Source: CADEED01 sp964444835
GTDB lineage: Bacteria > Pseudomonadota > Gammaproteobacteria > Steroidobacterales > Steroidobacteraceae
DNA length: 64,000 nucleotides
NCBI GenBank assembly: GCA_964444835.1
Contig: CAYUIT010000014.1
Span: 1-64,000 of the forward strand
Direction: 5' to 3'
Shown here: one piece after another, positions 1 through 8,274 of the stretch
Layout of the letters: the number at the start of each line of letters is the position of its first letter
How positions within the stretch are numbered: the first letter of the stretch is position 1
Position numbers and translations under genes: made by a program
The notes under the pieces: model-generated
The model's input: the letters and a program-made list of their open reading frames with translations, nothing else
The model's database searches: none
Told to the model about the DNA's origin: nothing

Positions 1-66
1 GCGTTCTTGGGCGCACATCTGGGCGGCGCAGTTACGGGGCCCGCAAAGCCCTAACGAGTCGATGAG
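1..66. other. left edge, non-coding
   Basis: Short sequence beyond the 3' end of aceK. I see no gene or clear terminator in it. Confidence 0.5.
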
Positions 67-1797
67 CTAGAGGCTGCTCGCGACCCGCACACGGTGTGGT
101 GTGTACGGAAGCACTTCCATCAGCTCGCCTTCTTTGATGCGCTCCTGTAACTGCCGCCAGAAGTCGGCGCGCAGGATATCGCCGTGCACGCGCATGAATG
201 CCGCACGCTGTGCTTCGTCGAACGCCAAGAAATTGATGAACGTTTCCGGGAACACGTCGTTGTCACCGACGTAGTACCAGGTTTCGCTGCGCATTTCGTC
301 TTCGTCATTCGACGCCTGCGGCACGTCGCGGAAGCGACAGTCGGTCACCTGGCACAGTTCGTCGTAGTCGTAGAAAATCACTCGGCCGTGGCGCGTCACG
401 CCGAAGTTCTTCAATAGCAAATCGCCAGCAAAGATATTGGTGTACGCAAGATCGCGAATGGACTGCCCGTAGTCGATCACGGCGCGCTCGGCTGCCTCGG
501 GTGAGGCCGTGCGCAGGAATAGATTGAGCGGCGTCATGCGCCGCTCGATGTACATGTGATCGAAGATCAAGTCGTCGCCATCGATGTGCACGGATTTCGC
601 AGTCTCGGTGAGGAGTTCCTCCACGAGCTCGGGCGCAAACAATGCGCGCGGAAAGCGCATGCGTTTGAACTCCTGCGCATCGACGAGCCGGCCGGCGCGA
701 TCATGCTTGAAGACGAACTTGTACTTTGCGATGACTTCTTCGCGCAGGACATTTTTCGGATAGGGGAACTTATCGCGAATGATCTTGAAGACGACGTCGA
801 ACGAGGGCAGTGTGAAGCACACCATCACGAGCCCACGCTCGCCGGGCGCGTGTACGAATTGATCCGTGGCCGTTTCGAGATGCCGCATGATCTCGCGAAA
901 GCGTTCGGTTTTGCCTTGCTTCGCACGCCCGAGCACCGTGAACAGCTCGCTCACGGGTTTGCGAGGTAACAACTGCTTCAAGAATACGACGGCCTCGCCG
1001 ACGCGTTCGAGATCGACATGGAAGTAAGAGCGCGTAAAGCCAAACAGAATACTTACGTCGTCTTCGCGCATCATGACCGCATCGACGAGGATGCCGCGGT
1101 CGGTGTTCTTGAGCGCGATGACGAGCGGCAGCGTGAAGCCACGGCCAATCGCGCGGCCGACGAGATAGGCGCGCGTGATCTGATAGAACACCGGACGGAT
1201 CATCTCGATACGCTGGATCGAGCGTCGTTCACTCGAACGCGACAGGTATTGCTGGATCTCGCCCGTGACGTGCGCGACGCTTTTCTCGAAATCGCGCCAC
1301 GGGGATCGATAGCGCAGGTTGTCGAGTAAATCCTCGACCAGCAACGATAGGGACCCGCGGTTGTGATACGTATCCTTGATGATCTCCGTCTTGATCGCCG
1401 CGATCGGATCAAGATCGGTGGCGACGAATTCAAGCTCGGGGGCCACGCCCACCGTGCCAAACATGCGCCGGGTGATCGAGCTGTAAAACGTCTTGGTGAA
1501 TTCGACGTCGGGGAGCCCGTCGATTTGTTGCGTGAACGAGTCCTTGACCGCGCGCCAGAGATCTCGCTCGAGCGCCAATTCGCCGAGCTTCAGCTTGAGT
1601 TCTGCCACGGTGCCGTCGACGAACCGATCGTATAGATCGATACGCTCGACGGCGTCCTTTTGGCTACCCCTGAAGTCGAGGCTATCGAAACGCAGCGGAG
1701 CGCGCCGCGTGACGGCGCGGAACTCCGCGTTGTAGTCGGCGAATGCCTCGACGATTCGCCGCGCGCACTCCGCGGCGGTGGCCGCGGTGTTGCTCAC
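67..1797 (-). CDS. aceK: isocitrate dehydrogenase kinase/phosphatase AceK
   Basis: 576 aa, the usual AceK length. AceK is a bifunctional cytosolic enzyme that phosphorylates and dephosphorylates isocitrate dehydrogenase, controlling the split between the TCA cycle and the glyoxylate shunt. The protein aligns by eye with AceK throughout, including the kinase-fold C-terminal half (YGQSIRDLAYTNIFAGDLLLKNFG and the following FYDYDELC segment, which carry the catalytic-loop and metal-binding residues). The start is a GTG at 1797 whose bases overlap the icd stop codon (GTGA), so translation is probably coupled to its own substrate gene. In enterics aceK sits with aceBA; here it is paired with icd, and no aceA or aceB is visible. 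Confidence 0.95.
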   Translation of the reverse strand: MSNTAATAAECARRIVEAFADYNAEFRAVTRRAPLRFDSLDFRGSQKDAVERIDLYDRFVDGTVAELKLKLGELALERDLWRAVKDSFTQQIDGLPDVEFTKTFYSSITRRMFGTVGVAPELEFVATDLDPIAAIKTEIIKDTYHNRGSLSLLVEDLLDNLRYRSPWRDFEKSVAHVTGEIQQYLSRSSERRSIQRIEMIRPVFYQITRAYLVGRAIGRGFTLPLVIALKNTDRGILVDAVMMREDDVSILFGFTRSYFHVDLERVGEAVVFLKQLLPRKPVSELFTVLGRAKQGKTERFREIMRHLETATDQFVHAPGERGLVMVCFTLPSFDVVFKIIRDKFPYPKNVLREEVIAKYKFVFKHDRAGRLVDAQEFKRMRFPRALFAPELVEELLTETAKSVHIDGDDLIFDHMYIERRMTPLNLFLRTASPEAAERAVIDYGQSIRDLAYTNIFAGDLLLKNFGVTRHGRVIFYDYDELCQVTDCRFRDVPQASNDEDEMRSETWYYVGDNDVFPETFINFLAFDEAQRAAFMRVHGDILRADFWRQLQERIKEGELMEVLPYTPHRVRVASSL

Positions 1798-3101
1798 AGG
1801 TTGCGAATCAGCGCGTCCCCGAACTCACTGCACTTCACTTCGGTCGCGCCTTCCATCAAGCGGGCGAAGTCGTACGTCACCTGTTTCTGGCCGATCGTCT
1901 TGTCCATCGCCGTGATCAGCGCATCGGCAGCCTCGGTCCAGCCCATGTAACGCAACATCATTTCGCCCGAGAGGATCACCGAGCCCGGGTTGACCTTATC
2001 GAGGTTCGCGTACTTCGGTGCCGTACCGTGTGTCGCTTCGAACACCGCGTGACCCGTGATGTAGTTGATGTTGCCGCCCGGCGCAATGCCGATACCGCCG
2101 ACCTGCGCCGCGAGCGCGTCGGACAAGTAGTCGCCGTTGAGATTCATTGTCGCGATGACGTCGAACTCGTCGGGGCGCGTCAGCACTTGCTGCAGCGTGA
2201 TATCGGCGATTGCATCTTTGATGATGACTTTGCCGGCAGCTTTCGCAGCACTCTGCTCGTCGTTAGCGGCTTTCTCACCCTTGGCGGCTTTTGTCCGCTC
2301 CCACTGTTCCCACGTGTACACGGCTGCGCCGAACTCGCGCTCTGCCAGCGCGTAGCTCCAATTGCGGAACGCGCCTTCCGTGTACTTCATGATGTTGCCC
2401 TTGTGCACGATCGTCACGCTCTTGCGCTTGTTGTCGATCGCGTACTGCACTGCGGAGCGGAACAGACGCTCAGTGCCTTCTTGCGACACCGGCTTGATGC
2501 CGATGCCTGACGTGCCCGGGAAGCGAATCTTCGCGAACTGCTTCGGGAAGTGCTGCTTGAAGAGCTCCTGGAACTTCTTGTTGTCGTCGGTGCCGGCTTC
2601 GAATTCGATGCCGCAATAAATGTCTTCGGTGTTCTCGCGGAAGATCACCATGTCGACTTTGTCGGGCGTCTTGACGGGCGAGGGCACGCCCTTGAACCAG
2701 CGCACGGGGCGCAGGCAAACATAGAGATCCAGCATTTGCCGCAGCGCGACGTTCAGTGAGCGAATGCCGCCGCCGATGGGTGTGGTCAACGGGCCCTTGA
2801 TCGACACGAGATACTCGCGGCAGGCCGTGACGGTTTCGTCTGGCAACCACGTGTTGAACAACTTATTCGACTTCTCGCCCGCGTACACCTCGAGCCAGTG
2901 GATCTTGCGACGCCCGCCATAGCACTTCTGGACCGCGGCATCGAGGACGCGAACGCTCGCCCGCCAGATATCGGGCCCGGTGCCGTCGCCTTCGATGAAC
3001 GGGATGATCGGCTGGTCGGGTACCACCAACTTGCCGTTGGTGATGGAAATCTTCTGGCCTCCGGGCGGGGGCGTCAATTTCAAACTGGGTGCAGTAGCCA
3101 T
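1794..3101 (-). CDS. icd: NADP-dependent isocitrate dehydrogenase
   Basis: 435 aa, slightly longer than the E. coli enzyme. It oxidatively decarboxylates isocitrate to 2-oxoglutarate in the cytosolic TCA cycle. Visible motifs are PFIEGDGTGPDIW near residue 34, the substrate and phosphorylation loop GGGIRSLNVALRQ with Ser at about residue 115 (equivalent to the AceK target Ser113 of E. coli), and the C-terminal FEATHGTAPKYA and VNPGSVILSGEMMLR blocks. An insert rich in Ala/Lys near residues 275-295 is slightly longer than in enteric Icd. The retained serine and the coupled aceK gene suggest AceK control is active here. It is read divergently from the agmatine deiminase gene. Confidence 0.96.
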   Translation of the reverse strand: MATAPSLKLTPPPGGQKISITNGKLVVPDQPIIPFIEGDGTGPDIWRASVRVLDAAVQKCYGGRRKIHWLEVYAGEKSNKLFNTWLPDETVTACREYLVSIKGPLTTPIGGGIRSLNVALRQMLDLYVCLRPVRWFKGVPSPVKTPDKVDMVIFRENTEDIYCGIEFEAGTDDNKKFQELFKQHFPKQFAKIRFPGTSGIGIKPVSQEGTERLFRSAVQYAIDNKRKSVTIVHKGNIMKYTEGAFRNWSYALAEREFGAAVYTWEQWERTKAAKGEKAANDEQSAAKAAGKVIIKDAIADITLQQVLTRPDEFDVIATMNLNGDYLSDALAAQVGGIGIAPGGNINYITGHAVFEATHGTAPKYANLDKVNPGSVILSGEMMLRYMGWTEAADALITAMDKTIGQKQVTYDFARLMEGATEVKCSEFGDALIRNL

Positions 3102-3182
3102 CGCTTCACTCTCTGTATCGTATTGGGCGTGCTGAAAAACGCGCGCGAAATGCTAGCACATTGGTACGCGAGCCACCGCTGC

Positions 3183-3403
3183 GCCGCCGAGACGGTTCAG
3201 ATGCTGGAAACGCGTCTCTAGAGGGCGCCGCAGCCGGATTGCGGCGCGCTCCTGTTCTCGCCGGCCATGCGCCCACGACGCCAGGGGGAAGATGCGCGCC
3301 GCAGTCCGGCAAGGGTACGGCAGTTAGCGCGCGAGTCCGCGAGTGCGCTAACTGACCCGCGCCCGACGAGACGCGTTTCCAGCATCTGAACCGTCTCGGC
3401 GGC
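3183..3403. repeat. perfect 36-bp inverted repeat with 149-bp spacer
   Basis: The arm at 3183-3218 (begins GCCGCCGAGACGG, ends AACGCGTCTC) is the exact reverse complement of 3368-3403. Similarity continues outward imperfectly, with CATTGGTACGCGAGC near 3160 matching the complement of GCTCGCGTAGAATG near 3411-3425. Each arm therefore points outward toward one of the two divergent genes, with arms of roughly 58 bp in all. It could be an inverted duplication of a regulatory region, a small non-autonomous element or an invertible segment. No recombinase gene is present in the window. Confidence 0.9.
3321..3354. repeat. hairpin inside the inverted-repeat spacer
   Basis: CAGTTAGCGC (3321-3330) pairs perfectly with GCGCTAACTG (3345-3354) around a 14-base loop. 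It sits within the spacer of the 36-bp inverted repeat. There is no T-tract, so it is more likely a structural or protein-binding site than a terminator. Confidence 0.6.
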
Positions 3404-3433
3404 TCTCGCGGCGCTCGCGTAGAATGCGCATCC

Positions 3434-4552
3434 ATGTCGCGCACCCTTACGAGCACGCCCACCGACGATGGTTTCTGGATGCCGGGCGAATTCGAGCCGC
3501 ATGCTGGCTGCTGGATGTTGTGGCCCGAGCGGCCTGACAACTGGCGCTTGGGAGCGCAGCCCGCTCAGCGGGCGTTTGCGGCCGTCGCAGCCGCGATTGC
3601 GCGATTCGAGCCCGTCACGGTGGGTGTGTCGCACGCGCATTTCTCATTTGCGCGCGGCTTGCTGCCCGCATCGGTGCGCGTTGTCGAGCTCTCACACGAC
3701 GATGCGTGGATGCGCGACGTCGGGCCGACGATCGTCGTGAATCGGCGCGGCGAACGCCGCGGGATCGACTGGATCTTCAACGCCTGGGGTGGCCTCGACG
3801 GCGGCTTGTATTTCCCTTGGGATCGAGATGACGCCGTGGCGCAGAAGGTGCTCGAAATCGAGCAGTTCGATCGCTACCGGGCGCCGATGGTCAATGAGGG
3901 CGGTGCGATTCACTGCGATGGCCAAGGTACGCTACTCGTCACCGAGGAGTGCCTGCTGAATCGCAATCGCAACCCGCGCATGACGGGTGCGGCGATCGAG
4001 TCGACATTGCAGCAGTACCTCGGCGTACGCGAGGTTGTCTGGCTTGGCGACGGCGTGTATCGCGACGAGACCAACGGCCATATCGACAATCTCGCTTGCT
4101 TCGTTCGGCCGGGCGTGGTTGCACTGACGTGGACAGACAACCGCCGCGATCCGCAGTACGAGATTTCACACGACGCCTACGCGCGTCTCAAGAAGGCGCG
4201 CGATGCGCGCGGTCGGCGCTTCGAGGTCATCAAGCTGCCCATGCCCGGGCCGCTCAAGATGACGGCGGCTGAGGCGGCTGGCGTCTTGCGACACGACGAC
4301 GCAGAGGCACGCATCGCAGGCGCGCGGCTTGCAGGCAGTTACGTGAATTTCTACATCGCGAATCGCGGCATCGTGATGCCGCTGCTCGATCCCCGCACGG
4401 ATCGAGTCGCAGCGAATCGCTTGAAGAAGGCCTTTCCGGGCCGACAGGTCGTGGGCGTGCCGGCGCGCGAGATCCTGTTAGGGGGCGGCAACATACACTG
4501 CATCACGCAGCAGATTCCGGCAGCGCGTCCACGGAGAGGCATCGATGGTTGA
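3434..4552 (+). CDS. aguA: agmatine deiminase (PPAD/AguA family)
   Basis: 372 aa, full length for the family. It hydrolyses agmatine to N-carbamoylputrescine and ammonia in putrescine synthesis. N-terminal MPGEFEPHAGCWMLWPER is the family signature. Other conserved parts are the central NEGGAIHCDGQGTLLVTEE and GHIDNLACFVRPG blocks and the C-terminal catalytic-cysteine motif GGGNIHCITQQIP near residue 355. The usual partner gene for N-carbamoylputrescine amidase (aguB) is not adjacent. Instead the gene overlaps a PPK2 gene by 8 bases. Confidence 0.93.
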   Translation: MSRTLTSTPTDDGFWMPGEFEPHAGCWMLWPERPDNWRLGAQPAQRAFAAVAAAIARFEPVTVGVSHAHFSFARGLLPASVRVVELSHDDAWMRDVGPTIVVNRRGERRGIDWIFNAWGGLDGGLYFPWDRDDAVAQKVLEIEQFDRYRAPMVNEGGAIHCDGQGTLLVTEECLLNRNRNPRMTGAAIESTLQQYLGVREVVWLGDGVYRDETNGHIDNLACFVRPGVVALTWTDNRRDPQYEISHDAYARLKKARDARGRRFEVIKLPMPGPLKMTAAEAAGVLRHDDAEARIAGARLAGSYVNFYIANRGIVMPLLDPRTDRVAANRLKKAFPGRQVVGVPAREILLGGGNIHCITQQIPAARPRRGIDG

Positions 4553-5372
4553 TAAGGTTGCTCGGCGGGATATTCCCGACGCATTGCGCGTCGCGCCTAA
4601 CAAGAAGTACAAGCTGAGGGACGCGGACGCTGAACGCGTGTTCGGCTGGGAAAAGGATAAGGCGGCCGAGGCTACCGCAGAGAACCTCGCGCGGCTCGAA
4701 GAGCTGCAATACAAGATGTACGCTGATGGCCGCTTTGCAATGTTGATCGCATTGCAAGCGATCGACGGCGGCGGCAAGGACTCCACGATCCGCCGCGTGA
4801 TCTCGTCGTTCAATCCGCAAGGCTGCACAGTCACGGCGTTCAAGGCGCCATCGCCGGAGGAGCTGCGGCACGACTACTTGTGGCGCATTCATCAAGCGAC
4901 GCCGCCGCGGGGCGAGATCGCTGTATTCAATCGTTCGCACTACGAGGACGTACTGATCGTCCGCGTCAACGACTTGGTGCCCCGCGCGACCTGGATGAAA
5001 CGTTACGAGCAAATCAATTCGTTCGAGCGTTTGTTGACCGAGTGCGATACGCGGGTCGTCAAGATCTTCTTGCAGATCAGCAAGGAGGAGCAACGCATCC
5101 GGTTTCAAGAGCGCTTGGACGATCGCAAGAAGAACTGGAAATTCGATCTAGGCGATCTCGAGAAACGCCAGCAGTGGGCGGCCTACCAAGAGGCGTTCGA
5201 AGCGATGTTCGAGCGGTGCTCGACCGAACATGCGCCGTGGTACGTGGTGCCTGCCAATCGCAAATGGTTTCGCGATTTTGCCGTTTCTCAGATCTTGATT
5301 TACGAGCTAGAGCAATTGCCGCTGCGCTTCCCGCCGCCGCGCTACGACGTGAAGTCGATCAAGCTCACCTAA
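4545..5372 (+). CDS. ppk2: polyphosphate kinase 2 family protein
   Basis: 275 aa. PPK2 enzymes move phosphate between polyphosphate and nucleotides in the cytosol. Visible are the Walker A-type loop LQAIDGGGKDSTIRR (residues about 68-82; many PPK2 read MDAAGKDG here), the Walker B-like block NRSHYEDVLIVRV and the lid region ERLDDRKKNWKF. Single-domain length fits PPK2 classes I or III; I cannot assign the nucleotide preference from sequence. It starts within the agmatine deiminase gene, so the two are probably translationally coupled. Confidence 0.92.
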   Translation: MVDKVARRDIPDALRVAPNKKYKLRDADAERVFGWEKDKAAEATAENLARLEELQYKMYADGRFAMLIALQAIDGGGKDSTIRRVISSFNPQGCTVTAFKAPSPEELRHDYLWRIHQATPPRGEIAVFNRSHYEDVLIVRVNDLVPRATWMKRYEQINSFERLLTECDTRVVKIFLQISKEEQRIRFQERLDDRKKNWKFDLGDLEKRQQWAAYQEAFEAMFERCSTEHAPWYVVPANRKWFRDFAVSQILIYELEQLPLRFPPPRYDVKSIKLT

Positions 5373-5382
5373 CGACTCAGGC

Positions 5383-6123
5383 TCAGCGTCGGACGTCGCG
5401 TTCGGCTTGATCGAGCCATGTGCGCTGTGCTTTGCGATAGTGATCGGGCGCCACCTTCGCGCGATCGAGCAATTCTTGCAGCACTTGGCGCGCGTCGTCG
5501 CGGCGCCCATTCGCTGCGAGTAACTCCGCATAGCGCACTGCCGCCTCGGCACCGGGGTAGTAGCTCGCTAACACGGTGTATTCCTCGATCGCCTTGGCGG
5601 TATTGCCTTCGGCGGCAAGAGAGCGGGCATAGAGCAAGTGCCCGTCCGCCGACTTGAAGTCTGGGTTGCTCGCAATCAAGTTGTCGAGTGTCGTACGCGC
5701 CCCGCTGGGGTCGAGTGCGGCAAACTGCGCGTGTGCCATGCCTTCGAGCAACTTCGGGTCGGTCGCAAACAAGCCGGTCAGACACTCGCGGTACACCTCG
5801 ACGGCTTCCGCGGCGCGGCCATTGCGCAGCAGCTCGTCGGCATAGCGTTGTTTGCTGGCAACGTCACCCGAGATCTTGGCCACATCGGCTGCGCGCCGCA
5901 GTTCGCGGGTCGGATCGATCGTGTGCTTCACACCGCGTACGGTGCGCTGCGCCGCGCGACTATTGCGAATCTCCGGCAGGATTTCGACGATGAAATACGC
6001 AATCGCTCCAGCGACGGGGATGAACACCAGCACGGTGATCCACAGGAAATTCCGGCCCGTCTTGAACACGTGGACGATGAGCCCAACGGAAATGGCGAGC
6101 GACAGCAAATACAAGATGCCCAT
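5383..6123 (-). CDS. membrane-anchored TPR protein with PLDc_N-like N-terminus
   Basis: 246 aa. Two hydrophobic helices at residues about 2-18 and 27-48 resemble the phospholipase D N-terminal (PLDc_N) membrane hairpin and leave the rest as a soluble domain. Residues about 85-235 contain degenerate tetratricopeptide repeats (for example RYADELLRNGRAAEAVEVYR and LLYARSLAAEGNTAKAIEEY). It likely acts as a membrane-tethered scaffold; partners are unknown. It ends 10 bases from the convergent ppk2 gene and lies just downstream of the TonB-dependent receptor gene on the same strand, so it may be co-transcribed with it. Confidence 0.75.
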   Translation of the reverse strand: MGILYLLSLAISVGLIVHVFKTGRNFLWITVLVFIPVAGAIAYFIVEILPEIRNSRAAQRTVRGVKHTIDPTRELRRAADVAKISGDVASKQRYADELLRNGRAAEAVEVYRECLTGLFATDPKLLEGMAHAQFAALDPSGARTTLDNLIASNPDFKSADGHLLYARSLAAEGNTAKAIEEYTVLASYYPGAEAAVRYAELLAANGRRDDARQVLQELLDRAKVAPDHYRKAQRTWLDQAERDVRR

Positions 6124-6132
6124 GGCCGCAGC

Positions 6133-8214
6133 TTACCGCCTCGTGTATTCGACGGAAAGGAAACCACTACGCCCCCGTGCTGGAAAATAGCGGTAGTTCC
6201 CAAAAGCGAAATCAGCGCGATCCGCGTAGGCGCGGTCGAGAGCGTTTTCGAGCCGTGCTTCGATGCGCCAGGCCGGTGCGGGCTGCCAACCAACGGCGAA
6301 TTCGGTCGCCGTATGGCCTGGATAGACGGCGGTGTTCGCGGCATCGGCAAAGTAGCGTCCGACGTAATGCACTTCGGCCCGTGCTGACCATTGGGCTCCC
6401 GGGCGCCAATCCACGGCTAACGAGTGCAGCTCGCGCGGCGCTGTGTCGATTTCGTTGCCCGCCGTGATCGTTTCGCCGCCGTCGATCGCGCGCGAAAAGT
6501 CGTAGGTCTGACGATTGAAGGTGCCGCCGACGGCAAAGCCCAGCCCCGTCGCGGCCTGCCAACGCACGTCGTACTCGATGCCGTAGTGACGCGTGCGGCC
6601 GTCGCTCACATTGAAGCCGCTCGAGTCGCGCAGAATGACGTCGCGCTTGCGCATCGTGTAGGCCGCGAGCTCGATGGCGAGCGTCCGGCGCAGATGCTTG
6701 ACCCCGATCTCGAGCGATTCAAGCCGCTCCGAATCGAGATCGGCCACAGTTTGCGTGCGCTGCAGTCGATACAACTCGGTCATTTCCGGCGGCCGGAAGC
6801 CGCGCGTGCCCGCTGCATACAGCGTGGTCTCAGCAGAGATGCGCCAGCGTGCGTCGAGTTTCGGCGTGACATTCGTGAACGTGTCGTCACGATCCGCAGG
6901 CCGAGCATACAAGCAGCCGCCGAACGGGCAGGGCACGCCTTGGTCGTTAGTGTTGCCGGCGAGCATCCGATTGTCATAGCGGTACTGCGTGGAATCGGCG
7001 CGCAGCGCGCCGCCGATTGTGAGTCGATCAGTCGCGCGCCACTCTGCGAGCAGCGCCGCGCCGCCAGTGAGTGCCTCGACCTGATAGTCGTAGTGCAGGC
7101 CAGCCGGGCGGATGGCACGCGCCACGGGCGTTCCTTCGGTCGCGGGACCGAACTGCTCTTCGCGCAAGGATGTGGTGGCCCACTCGGCATCGGCAGCGAC
7201 CGAGAACTGCCATCCCGCGTGCATCGCAAAACGCCGCGAGTACGCGAGCATCGCGCTCGTCTGCGCATTGGTCTCGATCGGCTTGCCGATCAAGAAATGC
7301 TGCGAGAACTCCATCCACGAACTGCGTAGGATGCCGGCCCATTGCTCGTCGCAGCCGTCACAGGGCTCGCGTCGGTAGTTAGCACTGAGGCGCGTGCTCC
7401 AGGCATCACGATAGGCCTCCGGATTGGGATTGCGACGCGCCAGCGTACGATCACGATAGCTATCGAGTCCCTGGATGAAGCCCGCAGTCTCTTGATTGAG
7501 AACTGTGCCCGCCGCCTGCACCCGCAACTGCCCGACACCGAGTTCGCGCTCGAGCACTACATTCAGCTTCGCTTCATCGACACCCGAATCGGCCCGGAAA
7601 CCGCCGTCGCGAGTCGCGATGCCATACGCGCCGACTCGCGAGTCGCCGAGCGCGTGTGAGCCGGCCACCGTGACGCGACGAAAGTGATCGGCGCCCGATT
7701 GCACGCCGAGGCTCGCTGCGGGCAAAGCATTCGCCGTCGGCGAGAGCACGTTGACAATCCCGTGCACGGCATTCGCGCCATAGAACGCGGGCCCAGGACC
7801 GCGCAGCACTTCAAGTGCGGCGGCCTGTTCGTAGTTCACCTCAAACAAGCCGTTGACGTTACAAAAGCCGACCGGGCGGATCGGCAAGCCATTCTCGAGG
7901 AACAAGAACGCGCCGCAGGCACCTGCTCCGGTGAGGGTCGGCGATCGGATCGCGGTGAGGCTTTCTTGGCCGCTGCCACGCTGGATATTGACGCCCGGGA
8001 TATTGTTGAGCGCGTCGGCTTGATGGCGCCCTGTCGCCGTCTCGAGCATCGCTGAGTCGATTCGGCTCACGCTGCCCGCAACGTCGAGCGGCGAGCGCTC
8101 GACACGCGTAGCCGTGACGACGACCTCACTCAGAGAATCCGTCGCGTCGCCGGCACTAGCCGGAGCCGCCAGCAAAACCCCACACAACAATCCCAGTCGC
8201 ATTGCATGACTCAT
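6133..8214 (-). CDS. TonB-dependent outer-membrane receptor
   Basis: 693 aa from the ATG at 8214. An upstream in-frame start exists, but only this one places MRLGLLCGVLLAAPASAG as the signal peptide. A TonB-box-like SEVVVTATRV is followed by the plug (residues about 30-145, with LEVLRGPGPAFYGANAVHGIVNV) and a 22-strand-type barrel. Oddities are cysteine pairs in the plug (ACG and FCN, about 20 residues apart) and in two barrel loops (CDGC and CPFGGC), which suggest disulfide-braced loops. The ligand is unknown, with siderophore, cobalamin or other all possible. The gene diverges from the patatin autotransporter gene. Confidence 0.88.
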   Translation of the reverse strand: MSHAMRLGLLCGVLLAAPASAGDATDSLSEVVVTATRVERSPLDVAGSVSRIDSAMLETATGRHQADALNNIPGVNIQRGSGQESLTAIRSPTLTGAGACGAFLFLENGLPIRPVGFCNVNGLFEVNYEQAAALEVLRGPGPAFYGANAVHGIVNVLSPTANALPAASLGVQSGADHFRRVTVAGSHALGDSRVGAYGIATRDGGFRADSGVDEAKLNVVLERELGVGQLRVQAAGTVLNQETAGFIQGLDSYRDRTLARRNPNPEAYRDAWSTRLSANYRREPCDGCDEQWAGILRSSWMEFSQHFLIGKPIETNAQTSAMLAYSRRFAMHAGWQFSVAADAEWATTSLREEQFGPATEGTPVARAIRPAGLHYDYQVEALTGGAALLAEWRATDRLTIGGALRADSTQYRYDNRMLAGNTNDQGVPCPFGGCLYARPADRDDTFTNVTPKLDARWRISAETTLYAAGTRGFRPPEMTELYRLQRTQTVADLDSERLESLEIGVKHLRRTLAIELAAYTMRKRDVILRDSSGFNVSDGRTRHYGIEYDVRWQAATGLGFAVGGTFNRQTYDFSRAIDGGETITAGNEIDTAPRELHSLAVDWRPGAQWSARAEVHYVGRYFADAANTAVYPGHTATEFAVGWQPAPAWRIEARLENALDRAYADRADFAFGNYRYFPARGRSGFLSVEYTRR

Positions 8215-8274
8215 GCGATAACTGTAGCTGAAGTGCTGCCGAGCCTGGGCGCGGCGCTGGTATCCTTGGCGCCT

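Larger units (their letters stand above)
3102..3433. other. divergent intergenic region with long inverted repeat
   Basis: 332 bases between the divergent starts of icd and the agmatine deiminase gene. No credible small gene. It holds two perfect 36-bp inverted arms and an internal hairpin, listed separately. Both promoters should lie here, but I cannot assign a convincing -35/-10 pair. Confidence 0.6.
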
